Positions 10,925-20,188 are shown, numbered from the stretch's first letter. The stretch: DNA of 64,000 nucleotides from Burkholderia sp. 9120 (GCF_000745015.1 NZ_JQNA01000001.1:1612001-1676000); one strand, 5' to 3'. Numbers and translations: made by a program. The notes: a model not told the origin generated them from the sequence alone.

Positions 10925-11950
10925 ATGCGTCGCGCGTTGGTTATCGCACCGAACTGGATCGGTGACGCATTGATGGCGCAGCCGCTGTTTGCGCGCCTCG
11001 TGAAATTGCATCCGCGCATCGTGATCGATGCGGTCGCGCCCTCGTGGGTTGCGCCCGTGCTCGAACGCATGCCGGAAATCCGCGACGTCTACGCCACCGA
11101 CCTCGCGCACGGCAAGCTGCAAATGCTGCGCCGCTGGCAACTGGCGAGCGATCTGCGCGATGTCGGCTACGACGCGGCGTACGTGCTGCCGAATTCACTC
11201 AAATCCGCGCTGATTCCGTGGCTAGCCGGCGTGCCGCTGCGCATCGGCTACACCGGCGAAAGCCGCTACGGCCTGCTCAACGTGCGTCACGCGAATCCGC
11301 GTAAAGACAAGCGCCCGCCAATGGTCGGCCAGTACGCCGCGCTCGCCTACGCGCCCGGCGCCAAGGTCCCCGACGACCTGCCGATGCCGCGCCTCGACGC
11401 CGATCTGAACGAAGCGTCGCGGGTCTCGGCGCGCTTCAATCTGGATACGCGGGTGCCGCTGCTGGTGTTCTGTCCGGGCGCCGAGTACGGTCCGGCCAAG
11501 CGTTGGCCGCCCGAGCACTTCGCCGCGCTCGCGCAAATGGTCGGTCAGTCGTTCCCGTACACGCAGATCGTCGCGCTCGGTTCGCCGAAAGACGCGCCGT
11601 TGGCCCAGGCCATCGCCGAACGCGCACCGAACGTGCGCAACCTGTGCGGCCAGACCGCGCTGGGCGAGGCTTGCGCGCTGATCTCGCGAGCCAACGCGGT
11701 CGTCACGAACGACTCCGGCCTGATGCACGTGGCCGCCGCACTGCGCCGGCCGCTGGTGGCCGTGTACGGTTCGACCGATCCGCGCCATACGCCGCCCTTG
11801 TCCGAGCTCGCGAAGGTACAATGGCTTCATCTCGAATGCAGCCCCTGTTTTGAGCGCGAGTGTCCGCTCGGTCATCTGAACTGCCTGAAGCAGTTGAGCG
11901 CCGAGCAGGTCTTCAGCGATCTGCGCGGCATGCTGCTCACGCAGCGCTGA
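10925..11950 (+). CDS. waaF: ADP-heptose:LPS heptosyltransferase II
   Basis: Adds the second L-glycero-D-manno-heptose to the LPS inner core at the cytoplasmic face of the inner membrane. The 341-residue GT9 protein starts MRRALVIAPNWIGDALMAQPLF, the normal WaaF N-terminus with the GDAxMAQP acceptor-side motif. In the C-terminal half it shows CPGAEYGPAKRWP near 179-191 and the donor-site segment VVTNDSGLMHVAAALRRP near 259-276, then GSTDPRHTPP. The Cys-rich tail (CSPCFERECPLGHLNC) is usual for this family. It is followed by an unrelated NTF2-like gene after 168 bp. Confidence 0.95.
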   Translation: MRRALVIAPNWIGDALMAQPLFARLVKLHPRIVIDAVAPSWVAPVLERMPEIRDVYATDLAHGKLQMLRRWQLASDLRDVGYDAAYVLPNSLKSALIPWLAGVPLRIGYTGESRYGLLNVRHANPRKDKRPPMVGQYAALAYAPGAKVPDDLPMPRLDADLNEASRVSARFNLDTRVPLLVFCPGAEYGPAKRWPPEHFAALAQMVGQSFPYTQIVALGSPKDAPLAQAIAERAPNVRNLCGQTALGEACALISRANAVVTNDSGLMHVAAALRRPLVAVYGSTDPRHTPPLSELAKVQWLHLECSPCFERECPLGHLNCLKQLSAEQVFSDLRGMLLTQR

Positions 11951-12118
11951 GCCGATTGACACTTGCACGCAACACCGCACGCCCCTGAGCGCGTCGCGTC
12001 ATGTTCGCGCCTTGCAGCGCGGGCAATCTGGCGCTCGGGTGCGATGGTCCGGTGTCCCGGACTGTCCCGCTGACCGCTGCCCCGCAACCGCGCGCCGCGC
12101 ACAAGAGACTGACGATCC

Positions 12119-12568
12119 ATGCCACGTTTTGCCCATATCTTCGAAGCCGCCGCCGATACCCTCAACGCCTACTATCAGGCCGTCTCCGAGGTCAATATCG
12201 ACAGCTTGATGGGCCTGTGGATCGATGAGGAGTTCGTCAGTTGCATCTGCGCCGACGGCTCCCACCTGCACGGCCTCGACAGTATTCGCGCCGGCTTGCA
12301 GATCCAGCTCGAAACCGCACGCGTCACGATCGAACCGCTCGACATTCGCGTCTACGACAGCCTCGGCACGGTCGTCTACGCAATCGCCGAAGCGCACCGC
12401 CCGGCCGACCCGAAGGCCACGCCCGCCATGGTGTTCACGACCTACGTGATGGTTCACGAACGCGGCGAGTGGCGCATCGCGCACATTCATGCGAGCCCCA
12501 TGCCGAACGAGGCCGCCAGCCAGTTCGCCACCAAGATGCGGCACGGCCACCAGGGGTCGCTGCACTGA
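12119..12568 (+). CDS. NTF2/SnoaL-like small protein
   Basis: A 149-residue soluble protein with the cone-shaped NTF2/SnoaL-like pattern: a long first helix (AAADTLNAYYQAVSEVN), the LWIDEEFVSCICADGSHLHG stretch near 37-56, and C-terminal strands ending with the typical VHERGEWRIAHIHAS segment near 118-132. Such proteins serve as small enzymes or ligand pockets; no catalytic set is clear, so no substrate is assigned. It lies 40 bp upstream of a YheT-like hydrolase on the same strand and may share its transcript. Confidence 0.75.
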   Translation: MPRFAHIFEAAADTLNAYYQAVSEVNIDSLMGLWIDEEFVSCICADGSHLHGLDSIRAGLQIQLETARVTIEPLDIRVYDSLGTVVYAIAEAHRPADPKATPAMVFTTYVMVHERGEWRIAHIHASPMPNEAASQFATKMRHGHQGSLH

Positions 12569-12607
12569 CGTGCGGCTCGGCTTGACTCTTTTGTCTTCGC
12601 AGCCGGC

Positions 12608-13693
12608 ATGAGCACGCCCCGCAAGCATTCTCCCGATCCTGAGCCGGCGGAAACCCTGACTCATTCAGCGCCCACGTCGTCCGGCGCGGCGCGTGTCGTG
12701 GCCGCGGCCGTCGAATCGTTGTACCGCGCGCCGCTCTGGCTGCCGAACCGGCATGCGCAGACCATCGTGCCGTCACTGTTCGCGCGCCGCCCCACGGTGG
12801 CGTTGCGTCGCGAGCGGTGGGATACGCCGGACGGCGATTTCATCGACCTCGACTGGGTGGTGCATGACGCGCCGACGGCGCCTGCCGCCGACGCCCCGCT
12901 CCTCGTGCTATTCCACGGCCTCGAAGGCAGTTCAGCCTCGCACTACGCGATGTCGCTGATGGCCGCCGCGCGCGAAGCCGGCTGGCATGGCGTGGTGCCG
13001 CACTTTCGCAGTTGCGGCGGCGAATTGAATCGCTTGCCGCGCTTCTATCACCTCGCCGACAGCGACGAAGTCGATTGGGTGCTGCGGCGTCTGCGCGCCG
13101 CGCACAATGGGCCGATCGTGGTGGCGGGCGTGTCGCTCGGCGGCAATGTGCTGCTGCGCTGGCTCGGCGAGCGGCGCGAAGAGGCCGCCTCCCTTATCAG
13201 CGCGGCCGCGGCGATTTCAACGCCGATCGATGTCCATGCCGGCGGCCGCGCGTTGTCGCAAGGATTCGGCCTCGTCTACGCGCGCAGCTTTCTGAAGACG
13301 CTCAAGCAGAAGGCCACGCAGAAGCTGGGTCAGTATCCCGGCCTGTTCGATCGCGACACGATGCTCGCGAGCCGCAACATGTACGAGTTCGACAACGTCG
13401 TCACCGCGCCGCTGCACGGCTTTCGCAATACCGAAGACTACTGGAGCCAGGCGACCACCCGTCCGCTGCTGCCGCATATTCAGGTGCCGACGCTGGTGCT
13501 GAACGCGCGCAACGACCCGTTCCTGCCGGCGGAAGCGTTGCCGTCGCGGCACGAGGTGTCGGCGGCGGTGGAGCTTGAACAACCGAAGCACGGCGGCCAC
13601 GCCGGCTTCATGACCGGACCGTTCCCGGGTCGCATCGACTGGCTGGCGCGGCGCGTGTTCGGCTACCTGGAGCGGCACGTCGACCATGGATGA
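12608..13693 (+). CDS. YheT-family alpha/beta hydrolase
   Basis: A 361-residue cytosolic alpha/beta-hydrolase of the YheT/ABHD1-3 group. Seen: LPNRHAQTI near 46-54, the typical N-terminal signature, LFHGLEGSS near 101-109 forming the oxyanion side, HFRSCGGELN near 136-145, and the nucleophile elbow GVSLGGN near 174-180. A conserved histidine segment EQPKHGGHAGF near 327-337 supplies the catalytic His. The substrate is unknown (short esters are likely). It overlaps the next gene by 8 bp, so the two are translated together. Confidence 0.9.
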   Translation: MSTPRKHSPDPEPAETLTHSAPTSSGAARVVAAAVESLYRAPLWLPNRHAQTIVPSLFARRPTVALRRERWDTPDGDFIDLDWVVHDAPTAPAADAPLLVLFHGLEGSSASHYAMSLMAAAREAGWHGVVPHFRSCGGELNRLPRFYHLADSDEVDWVLRRLRAAHNGPIVVAGVSLGGNVLLRWLGERREEAASLISAAAAISTPIDVHAGGRALSQGFGLVYARSFLKTLKQKATQKLGQYPGLFDRDTMLASRNMYEFDNVVTAPLHGFRNTEDYWSQATTRPLLPHIQVPTLVLNARNDPFLPAEALPSRHEVSAAVELEQPKHGGHAGFMTGPFPGRIDWLARRVFGYLERHVDHG

Positions 13694-14285
13694 CATCGTC
13701 AAACAGGCTCTGGCCAAATGGCCCAATGTGCCGAGTTGCACCGGCTGGCTGATGCTCGACCGGCGCGGCAACTGGCGCATGCGCGACGAGGCCGCGCAGG
13801 CGAGCGGCTCGCCCGGCACGCCGATCCGGCACGAGGCGCTGCTTGGTTTCATCAACCGCAACTATGCCGCCGATGAGCACGGGCAGTGGTTTTTCCAGAA
13901 CGGTCCGCAGCGGGTTTATGTGGAGCTGGGTTATACGCCGTGGGTGGTGCGATTCGCGGCCGATGCAAATGCCGCTGCCGATGCTAATGCCGGGCATGAC
14001 GCGCTCGCGCTCAAGGACCAGGCCGGCGACAGCTTCGATCCCGCCGCGGTGTTGATCGATGAAGAAGGCGGCATTCTGTTTGCCGATCACTCGACACCGC
14101 CTAGAGTCGCGGTCCTGCACGATCACGATCTGGACGTGTTCTCCGATCACGCCGAACTCGCCGACGACGCAATGAGCGGTGAATTCCGCTGGAACGACGG
14201 TGTGGTGTTGCCGCTGCAAGCGGTGCGCCGCGCCGAGGTGGCCACGCGGTTCGGGTTCGTGGCCAGTCCGGCGGCAACGGTCTAA
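13686..14285 (+). CDS. Conserved Burkholderiaceae protein of unknown function downstream of the YheT-like hydrolase
   Basis: A 199-residue soluble protein. It begins MDDIVKQALAKWPNVPSCTGWLMLDRRGNWRMRDE and contains GQWFFQNGPQRVYVELGYTP near 61-80, then an Ala/Asp-rich linker (two tandem ADANA units near 86-95) and an acidic region. I recall proteins of this type annotated as DUF2946 in Burkholderia but cannot confirm the assignment. It overlaps the hydrolase gene by 8 bp, suggesting coupled translation and a shared job. No signal peptide, membrane segment or catalytic motif is visible. Confidence 0.75.
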   Translation: MDDIVKQALAKWPNVPSCTGWLMLDRRGNWRMRDEAAQASGSPGTPIRHEALLGFINRNYAADEHGQWFFQNGPQRVYVELGYTPWVVRFAADANAAADANAGHDALALKDQAGDSFDPAAVLIDEEGGILFADHSTPPRVAVLHDHDLDVFSDHAELADDAMSGEFRWNDGVVLPLQAVRRAEVATRFGFVASPAATV

Positions 14286-14309
14286 GCTTCCGGTTGCTTC
14301 GAGCAGCGT

Positions 14310-16022
14310 CTAGCTCTTCTCGTCCAGCCGCTCCTCTTTGTAGCGGCTTTCCATCTCGTGCAGTCGCGCGTCGACGGTCGCCAGATCGTAGTAGCCGATC
14401 GCCTTCATGTCCCGCGCGTCTTTCAATTGCCGGATTGCCGAAGGCCATGCGCCTTCGAGCGCGAACTTCTCCGCCATCGCCCGATGCTGCGTCAACGCAT
14501 CGCCACTGCCCGCGCTCGCCTGGGCGAGATACAGCCACCACGCCGGCTGGTCGGGATGCGCGACGGTTTCCTTCTGCGCCAGCGCCTGCGCCTCGGCAAA
14601 ACGCCGCAACGTCAGCAAGGTGCGGATATGCATGTCGATCGCGGCATTCGACTGCGGCCAACGCTGCTGCGCGAACTCGGCGAGACGGACGGCTTCGTCG
14701 TCGCGGCCGGCGCGCCGCGCGATGTCGGCGGCCAGCACATCGAGGCTCGGTGAACTCCGCGCCGGCTCGCCCTCGGTCTGCTCGCCCGTGATAAACGCCG
14801 CGCGGCACTGCGCGAGCGACGCTGCGGCTTCGTCGTAACGCTCCAGCAGCATTTGCCCATACGCGATGCCGTACCAGTTCGCCGCCACGTTGACCGCGGT
14901 CCGGTCCTCGATTTCAGAACGCAAACGCGAAATCTCATCCGCGTACTCGCTGCTCGACTGCTCCTGCAGCAGACGCGAACGCGCCCGCACGAAGCCGTAT
15001 TCGGACGCCTGATGCGGTTGCCGGTAGGGCGCGCGGCGCGCCCGATCTTCCATGTCGGCGATCCGTTCGCCCGTCAGCGGATGCGTACGCGCGTAAGCCG
15101 GAACGCCCGCGTCGCTCATCGACGCCCGATCGAGACGGCCGAAGAAGGTGGTCATCGCGTACGGATCGTAGCCGGCGCCGGCCAGCAGCAGAAAGCCGAC
15201 GCGGTCGGCTTCGTGCTCGGCCGAGCGCGAGAAGCGCAACTGGTTGTCGACCGCGTAGGCCTGGCCGCCGATCGCAATCGCGCTGCCGAGGTCGCCGCTG
15301 TGCGCGAGCACGCCCGCCAGCACGCCGAACAGCACGGCGGCGAGCGCGGCATAGCCGCTGCGCTCGCCGGTCGTGATCATCCGCGAAATGTGGCGCTGCA
15401 GGACGTGACCCATTTCGTGACCGAGCACGGACGCGAGTTCCGACTCGGTTTGCGTCGTCACGATCAGCCCGGTGTTCACGCCGATGAAACCGCCCGGCAG
15501 TGAGAACGCGTTGATCTGCGCGTCACGCACCGCGAACAGATCGAAGTCGGGACGATAGCCGCCGATATAGAGCGCGTTGGCCGCCGCGGCGAGTTTCGCG
15601 GCGACGGAGTTCAGGTAGTCGCGCACGAGCCAGTCGTCGAGATAGTCGGGGTCGCGGCGCAATTCGCGCATCACGCGCTCGCCGAGTTTGCGCTCGGCTT
15701 GCGGCGTTAGAGAACCGGCGCCGCCGTTGCCGAGATCGGGCAACTGCTGCGTGACGAGCGGCGCGCGCCAACTGGTATTCGCGCCGGACTGACCGGAAAA
15801 GCGGCTCTGCGCGCCGCCGTACACGCCGAATACGCCCTGCGCGATGTCGGGCGGCACGATGGGATCGGCGTAGGCGTCGGTTGGGCCGCTGACCAACGGC
15901 GGTTCAACCGACTGCGTGTTGAGCGACAACCGACTCGAATTGCCGTGCGATTGCGCGAACGCGCCCGGCGGCGCAATGAGCGCAACGGATAACAACGCAG
16001 CGAGAAACCGTTTCGGACGCAT
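14310..16022 (-). CDS. Periplasmic M48 metalloprotease with TPR tail (BepA/YfgC-like)
   Basis: A 570-residue exported zinc protease and chaperone that in related bacteria helps assemble or remove outer-membrane proteins such as LptD. The ATG at 16022 opens a signal peptide (RFLAALLSVALIAPPGAFA). The catalytic motif VLGHEMGHVLQRH is at about residues 198-210, and the third zinc ligand in SAEHEADRVGF comes about 60 residues later. After the THPLTGERI segment the C-terminal 230 residues look like TPR helices. The frame is open further upstream over moaC but on the opposite strand, so that part is rejected. It is divergent from moaC. Confidence 0.9.
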   Translation of the reverse strand: MRPKRFLAALLSVALIAPPGAFAQSHGNSSRLSLNTQSVEPPLVSGPTDAYADPIVPPDIAQGVFGVYGGAQSRFSGQSGANTSWRAPLVTQQLPDLGNGGAGSLTPQAERKLGERVMRELRRDPDYLDDWLVRDYLNSVAAKLAAAANALYIGGYRPDFDLFAVRDAQINAFSLPGGFIGVNTGLIVTTQTESELASVLGHEMGHVLQRHISRMITTGERSGYAALAAVLFGVLAGVLAHSGDLGSAIAIGGQAYAVDNQLRFSRSAEHEADRVGFLLLAGAGYDPYAMTTFFGRLDRASMSDAGVPAYARTHPLTGERIADMEDRARRAPYRQPHQASEYGFVRARSRLLQEQSSSEYADEISRLRSEIEDRTAVNVAANWYGIAYGQMLLERYDEAAASLAQCRAAFITGEQTEGEPARSSPSLDVLAADIARRAGRDDEAVRLAEFAQQRWPQSNAAIDMHIRTLLTLRRFAEAQALAQKETVAHPDQPAWWLYLAQASAGSGDALTQHRAMAEKFALEGAWPSAIRQLKDARDMKAIGYYDLATVDARLHEMESRYKEERLDEKS

Positions 16023-16156
16023 CGCGAGGTCGATGGGACGGAGTCGAAAGGCGACGCCCGCTGCTCGGAATAAGATAGCGGGCAGTACAGGGTAATTGTA
16101 ATCATTCGACGCCCGGAATCGGGTGTTCGTGTTTCGAACGGTCGCCGCGCCGCTGC

Positions 16157-16162
16157 TATGAT
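16157..16162 (+). promoter_or_regulatory. Likely -10 box of the moaC promoter
   Basis: TATGAT stands 26 bp before the moaC ATG, with a TTCGAA hexamer 18 bp upstream (16133-16138) as a weak -35. The moaC ribosome site AAGGAG is at 16175-16180. The match of the -35 is only partial. Confidence 0.45.
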
Positions 16163-16187
16163 AGGCGCCCTCTGAAGGAGCCCAACC

Positions 16188-16664
16188 ATGCCTGAACTCA
16201 CTCATTTCGACGCTGCCGGCCAGGCGCATATGGTGGACGTCGGCGGCAAGCAGGAAACCAAGCGCATTGCCGTGGCGCGCGGCTCGATTCGCATGCTGCC
16301 GGACACGTTCGCGCTGATCCGCGACGGCAACGCGAAAAAGGGCGACGTGATCGGCATCGCGCGTATTGCCGCGATTCAAGGTGCGAAGCGCACCGCCGAT
16401 CTGATCCCGCTGTGCCATCCGCTCGCGCTGACGCGTGTGAAAGTGGATTTCGAACTCGATGAAGCGCTGCCCGGCGTGCATTGCACGGTTCAGGTGGAAA
16501 CGCTCGGGCGGACCGGTGTGGAGATGGAAGCGCTGACTGCCGTGCAGGTGGGACTGCTGACGGTGTACGACATGTGCAAGGCGGTGGATCGGGGAATGAC
16601 CATCACCGATGTGCGCGTGCTTGAAAAGCACGGCGGGAAGTCGGGAGATTGGGTGGCGGGTTGA
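16188..16664 (+). CDS. moaC: Cyclic pyranopterin monophosphate synthase MoaC
   Basis: With MoaA, MoaC turns GTP-derived 3',8-cyclo-GTP into cyclic pyranopterin monophosphate in molybdenum cofactor synthesis. The 158-residue protein fits the family length. Seen: the [11 protein letters not shown] motif near 75-85, the [23 protein letters not shown] segment near 112-134 with the catalytic Asp and Lys, and [10 protein letters not shown] near the C-terminus. The AAGGAG ribosome site and the TATGAT box upstream support the start. No other moa genes are in the window. Confidence 0.97.
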   Translation: MPELTHFDAAGQAHMVDVGGKQETKRIAVARGSIRMLPDTFALIRDGNAKKGDVIGIARIAAIQGAKRTADLIPLCHPLALTRVKVDFELDEALPGVHCTVQVETLGRTGVEMEALTAVQVGLLTVYDMCKAVDRGMTITDVRVLEKHGGKSGDWVAG

Positions 16665-16735
16665 GGAGGGCCTGCACGACCCTCGTCACCACCCAACTCC
16701 ACCTTTGAAACTTTAAGACCGACAAACGCGGCGAC

Positions 16736-18520
16736 TCAATCGTCGTCGCTATCGTCGTCCTGATTGACGTTGCTCGGCGGCACGCCATAGCGCTTCATCA
16801 GCTCCGCCTTGAAGCCCACCAGCGTCTTCTGCTCATCGCACAGTTCGTACAGGTAGCCCAACTGCGACGGCCAGTCGTTCAGCTCCAGCGCGAAAATCTT
16901 CAGGCGTTCAACCGTATCGAACGCCCCCGCCGTATCGCCGCTCAACGCCTGCAACACCGCATAACGGCGCAACACGGTTTCACCCGGCAGCAACGCCAGC
17001 GCCTGACGGTGCATCGCGAGCTTGTGCTGCAGATCCATCGAGTTCATCGGAAGCAGCGTCGCGAGACCATATTCGCCCCACGCCTGAAACAGGAACGACG
17101 GGTCCGCACGATACTGCTCGGCAGGACGCGAGCCGTAATACAGCACCTCGGCGCGCGCATAGTCGCGATACACCGGATACAGCGCGGCCAGCCCACCGAA
17201 CACCACCACGGCAAACGCGCCGAACGACAGGCGCGCAGGCACGAGCCGCAGCGAGCGGGTTTCCAGCAAGCCGAATACGAACATGGCCGGCAGCAGGAAG
17301 AACATGTACTGCTGCGGATATTCGACCAGCGCGTGCATCACCAGCACGCCGATCAGCGAGATGCCGAACACGCGCGCCGCGCTGTGCGGCGCACGCACCA
17401 CACGCACCAGCCAGGTGACCAGGCCGAACAGCACGATCGCGAAGCCGATCAAACCGGTTTTCGCCAGCAGGTCGACGAAGATGTCGTGCGAGTTATTGGC
17501 GATTTCAACGCCGCCGAGATTCTTCGCCAGCGCGAACTGATAACTCGGAAACTCACCCCAGCCGACACCCAGCAGCGGATGCGTCTTGAACATCGTCCAG
17601 CCGTACTTCCACAGCGCGAGGCGCGGCGCGATCTGACCGGCATCCTTGAAGCGCTCCGCCGCGGACTGACCCAGCTCCAGGTGATAGCGCACATTGGCCC
17701 AACGGATCAGCGCATTGACCACGACGAACAACAATGCCAGCACGATCGGCACGAGCCATTGACGGTTACTGCGACGAAGCAGCGGCTCGCTGCGCGTCTG
17801 CGCGAACGCCATCCAGAAACCCGCGACCACGATCACGCCCATTTGCAGCCACGGCCCGCGCGACACGGTCAGCGCGAGACCCACCGCGAAAATCGTCGAT
17901 ACGAGGAACCAGATGCTGACGGCAATGCGTCGCGACTGCACGAGGAACAGTGCGCCGGCCATCGCGAATGCAATGTACGTGGCGAGGTGATTCGCCTGCG
18001 CCATATTGCCGAACGGCCGACGCTCGACGGTAATGTTGTACGCCACCACGAACGGCGACACGCGCGTTTCGAGGTGAAACAACTGGATCACCTGACAGAA
18101 CACCGCAAACAGCCCACCGAGAATCAACGCGCCCGCCGCCCAGCGCAGCGCGGTTTCGTCGAGCTTGACGCGCGCGAAGCCGTAGCCGGCGTGCACCGCC
18201 ATGAAAGCCGCCAGCAGGAAGCCGCCGCCGAGCCAGTTCATCGACGGTTGCGTGACCGGCAGCAACACCGATTGCGCCACGACGACCAGGCCGAACAGCA
18301 ACGGCACCAGCGCCACCACCGGCGACGCGAATGTGACGCGCGGCCTGGCGCTTGCCACCATCAGCACAACGCCCGCACCGGTCAGCAGGTGCAACGCCAG
18401 CGCCGTGAATTCGGCGTAGAAGGTCGGAATCGGATACGTATGGTTGACGACTGCATAAGGCAGCATCAACGCAAGGGCCAACAGAATGAGTGAAAGGTAG
18501 CGCGCGAATGGGGTGGGCAT
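16736..18520 (-). CDS. pglL: PglL-type O-oligosaccharyltransferase (Wzy_C family), probably pilin glycosylating
   Basis: Inner-membrane enzyme that transfers a lipid-linked glycan to Ser/Thr of exported proteins in the periplasm. The 594-residue protein has about 11-13 hydrophobic helices, an N-terminal region ending YPIPTFYAEF, a GNMAQANHLATY segment near 172-183, and a large periplasmic loop with HPLLGVGWGEFP followed by NSHDIFVDLLAKTGL, the conserved region with a functional His in Wzy_C ligases. The C-terminus is soluble and ends in an acidic tail DDDSDDD. A GTG at 18553 with AGGAGGA about 12 bases upstream is an alternative start adding 11 residues. It lies 136 bp after a pilin gene on the same strand. 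Confidence 0.85.
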   Translation of the reverse strand: MPTPFARYLSLILLALALMLPYAVVNHTYPIPTFYAEFTALALHLLTGAGVVLMVASARPRVTFASPVVALVPLLFGLVVVAQSVLLPVTQPSMNWLGGGFLLAAFMAVHAGYGFARVKLDETALRWAAGALILGGLFAVFCQVIQLFHLETRVSPFVVAYNITVERRPFGNMAQANHLATYIAFAMAGALFLVQSRRIAVSIWFLVSTIFAVGLALTVSRGPWLQMGVIVVAGFWMAFAQTRSEPLLRRSNRQWLVPIVLALLFVVVNALIRWANVRYHLELGQSAAERFKDAGQIAPRLALWKYGWTMFKTHPLLGVGWGEFPSYQFALAKNLGGVEIANNSHDIFVDLLAKTGLIGFAIVLFGLVTWLVRVVRAPHSAARVFGISLIGVLVMHALVEYPQQYMFFLLPAMFVFGLLETRSLRLVPARLSFGAFAVVVFGGLAALYPVYRDYARAEVLYYGSRPAEQYRADPSFLFQAWGEYGLATLLPMNSMDLQHKLAMHRQALALLPGETVLRRYAVLQALSGDTAGAFDTVERLKIFALELNDWPSQLGYLYELCDEQKTLVGFKAELMKRYGVPPSNVNQDDDSDDD

Positions 18521-18656
18521 CGAGTAACCGGTGGGCGTCAGCAACCGGCGCACTATACAAAAAAATCCTCCTGCTGTGCGCCGGCCGGGCTGAAATATCC
18601 CGAAAATCAGCCTTTTACGTGCGCTCGGCTACTCATCCGACTACTCGCGCTGTCGC

Positions 18657-19280
18657 TCATGAACGGCACTCGGGCGGTGCGAGATTCGCTGACAGCGTGG
18701 ACGCTTCCGTCGGAGCGGGTCCCGCGCCCGGCGCCGGCAGCGACGAGGCCGCTTTGCCGCCGGCGAAACACTCCCACGTGAGCGCGCCCGCCTGCATCGA
18801 ACCCTTGCTCAACGCGATGCGCGCGGTCGGTGCGTCGGCATTGTCCGGTACCGACGGCACGAGCGTCAGCGTGTTCGACCCCGCGGGCGCCACGCGCGTG
18901 GTGAATGCGACGGTGATCTGACCGGTGTCGTCGTCGACGCGAACCGACTCGACGTTGCGGGTAGCGGTTGGCGATGCATACCCGCCGCTGAACGTGCTGC
19001 CGCTGGCCGCGTTTTCAGCGACGGCGAGACGCGCGGAGGTCGCCAGCGACAAGCCTTCGCCGACGCGGCTGCGCGCCAGATAGTCCTGATACGCGGGAAT
19101 CGCATACGCGGCGATCACGCCGACGATCGCCAGCACGATCATCAGTTCGATCAGCGTGAAGCCGAGCCCGAGGCGGCGGCAGGCACGCGCGAGACGCGCG
19201 GACCAGCGCGCTCGCTCAATCGTAAAACGCGGGGGCAGCGAGGATTGGGAATAAGGGGAACACGGCAAGGTAACGTTCAT
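18657..19280 (-). CDS. pilA: Type IV major-pilin-like protein with long leader
   Basis: A 207-residue prepilin. The class III signal [21 protein letters not shown] has its cleavage at G40/F41 and the required Glu at mature +5. The leader of 40 residues is much longer than the usual 6-10, but the ATG at 19280 has AGGAG 8 bp upstream and no other Met lies in frame. The mature part (167 residues) has one Cys pair, C171 and C205, enclosing 33 residues rich in Ala, Ser and Pro, and the chain ends Cys-Arg-Ser. A C-terminal Ser after the disulfide loop is the modified residue in glycosylated Pseudomonas and Acinetobacter pilins. The glycosyltransferase gene follows directly. Confidence 0.9.
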   Translation of the reverse strand: MNVTLPCSPYSQSSLPPRFTIERARWSARLARACRRLGLGFTLIELMIVLAIVGVIAAYAIPAYQDYLARSRVGEGLSLATSARLAVAENAASGSTFSGGYASPTATRNVESVRVDDDTGQITVAFTTRVAPAGSNTLTLVPSVPDNADAPTARIALSKGSMQAGALTWECFAGGKAASSLPAPGAGPAPTEASTLSANLAPPECRS

Positions 19281-19291
19281 GGGCAGACTCC

Positions 19292-19334
19292 TGAAACGAA
19301 AAACGCCTGCCCCACGGATCGGGGACAGGCGTTT
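19292..19334 (-). terminator. Terminator after the TerC gene
   Basis: Inverted repeat AAACGCCTG (19301-19309) with CAGGCGTTT (19326-19334), plus inner CCC/GGG, followed on the minus strand by TTCGTTT. It ends the terC-like transcript and lies directly against the pilin ribosome site. Confidence 0.75.
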
Positions 19335-19411
19335 CTATCGTAGCGAGAGGCGCCCGCGGCTCACAGTCAGCCGAATGGCTAACGTTGCGCCAGGTGCTCT
19401 GCGTTTATGCG

Positions 19412-20116
19412 CTACGCACTAGCGCGGTTGGCGTGACGCCGCTTGAGCAGATAACCCAGAATCACGACGAACAACGCACCCGCAATGCTCATGCCGTATT
19501 CGGCCAACGGCGTATCGAGAATCGGCCAACGGTCGCCGGCTGGATCGTTGACGATCAAACCGCCCGCGATCCACCCCAGCAAGGCCGCGCCGAGCGTGAT
19601 GACGATCGGGAAACGGTCGAGCAGCTTCAACACCAACTGGCTGCCCCACACAATCAGCGGAATGCTCACGATCAGGCCGAAGATCACCAGCGCGAGCCGG
19701 TGTTCCGGATCGGCCGCTTCCGCCGCGCCGGCAATTGCGATCACGTTGTCGAGGCTCATCACCGCATCCGCGATGATGATGGTTTTGATCGCCGACAACA
19801 GCTTGTCGGCCGGTTTGACGTTCTCATGCGTGTCGTGCGCGGGCGCCATCAGACGCACGCCGATCCACAACAGCAGCAGGCCGCCCGCGAACTTCAGCAG
19901 CGGCACGTCGAGCAGCGCGACCGCGAACGCAATCAGCGCAACGCGTAGCACGATCGCGCCCGCCGTACCCCACAGCACGCCCCTGGTGCGCTGGGACGGC
20001 GGCAAGTTACGGCAAGCCAATGCGATGACAACCGCGTTATCGCCACCCAGCAGGATGTCGATCACGATGATCTGAATGACGGCGCCCCAATGGAGCGTGG
20101 CGAAAAACTCGAGCAT
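19412..20116 (-). CDS. TerC-family integral membrane protein (YjbE type)
   Basis: A 234-residue inner-membrane protein of the TerC/YjbE group, associated with metal ion (often manganese) efflux and metal loading of exported proteins. Seven or so hydrophobic helices are seen, with the conserved acidic motifs LLGGDNAVVIALA near 24-36 and ADAVMSLDNVIAIAG near 116-130, which carry the intramembrane Asp and Asn residues of the family. The ATG at 20116 gives the usual MLEFFATLHWGAVIQIIVIDI N-terminus; an upstream extension of 19 residues is not family-like. It is flanked by terminators on both sides, so it is a single-gene unit. The transported metal is inferred. Confidence 0.88.
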   Translation of the reverse strand: MLEFFATLHWGAVIQIIVIDILLGGDNAVVIALACRNLPPSQRTRGVLWGTAGAIVLRVALIAFAVALLDVPLLKFAGGLLLLWIGVRLMAPAHDTHENVKPADKLLSAIKTIIIADAVMSLDNVIAIAGAAEAADPEHRLALVIFGLIVSIPLIVWGSQLVLKLLDRFPIVITLGAALLGWIAGGLIVNDPAGDRWPILDTPLAEYGMSIAGALFVVILGYLLKRRHANRASA

Positions 20117-20151
20117 GGGCGAAAGGCCGGGAAGTCTGGCGCACAGGCAAT

Positions 20152-20188
20152 AAAAAAGCGGAGGAGTTTGCACTCCCCCGCTTTTTTT
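20152..20188. terminator. Bidirectional terminator between sucD and the TerC gene
   Basis: Stem GCGGAGGAGT (20158-20167) with ACTCCCCCGC (20172-20181), a 4-nt loop and A6 before and T7 after. On the minus strand it is placed to end the sucCD transcript about 75 bp after the sucD stop. Confidence 0.85.

Noticed and set aside
16023..16631. N-terminal extension of the M48 protease frame across moaC
   Set aside because: It overlaps moaC on the opposite strand; the signal peptide begins at 16022.
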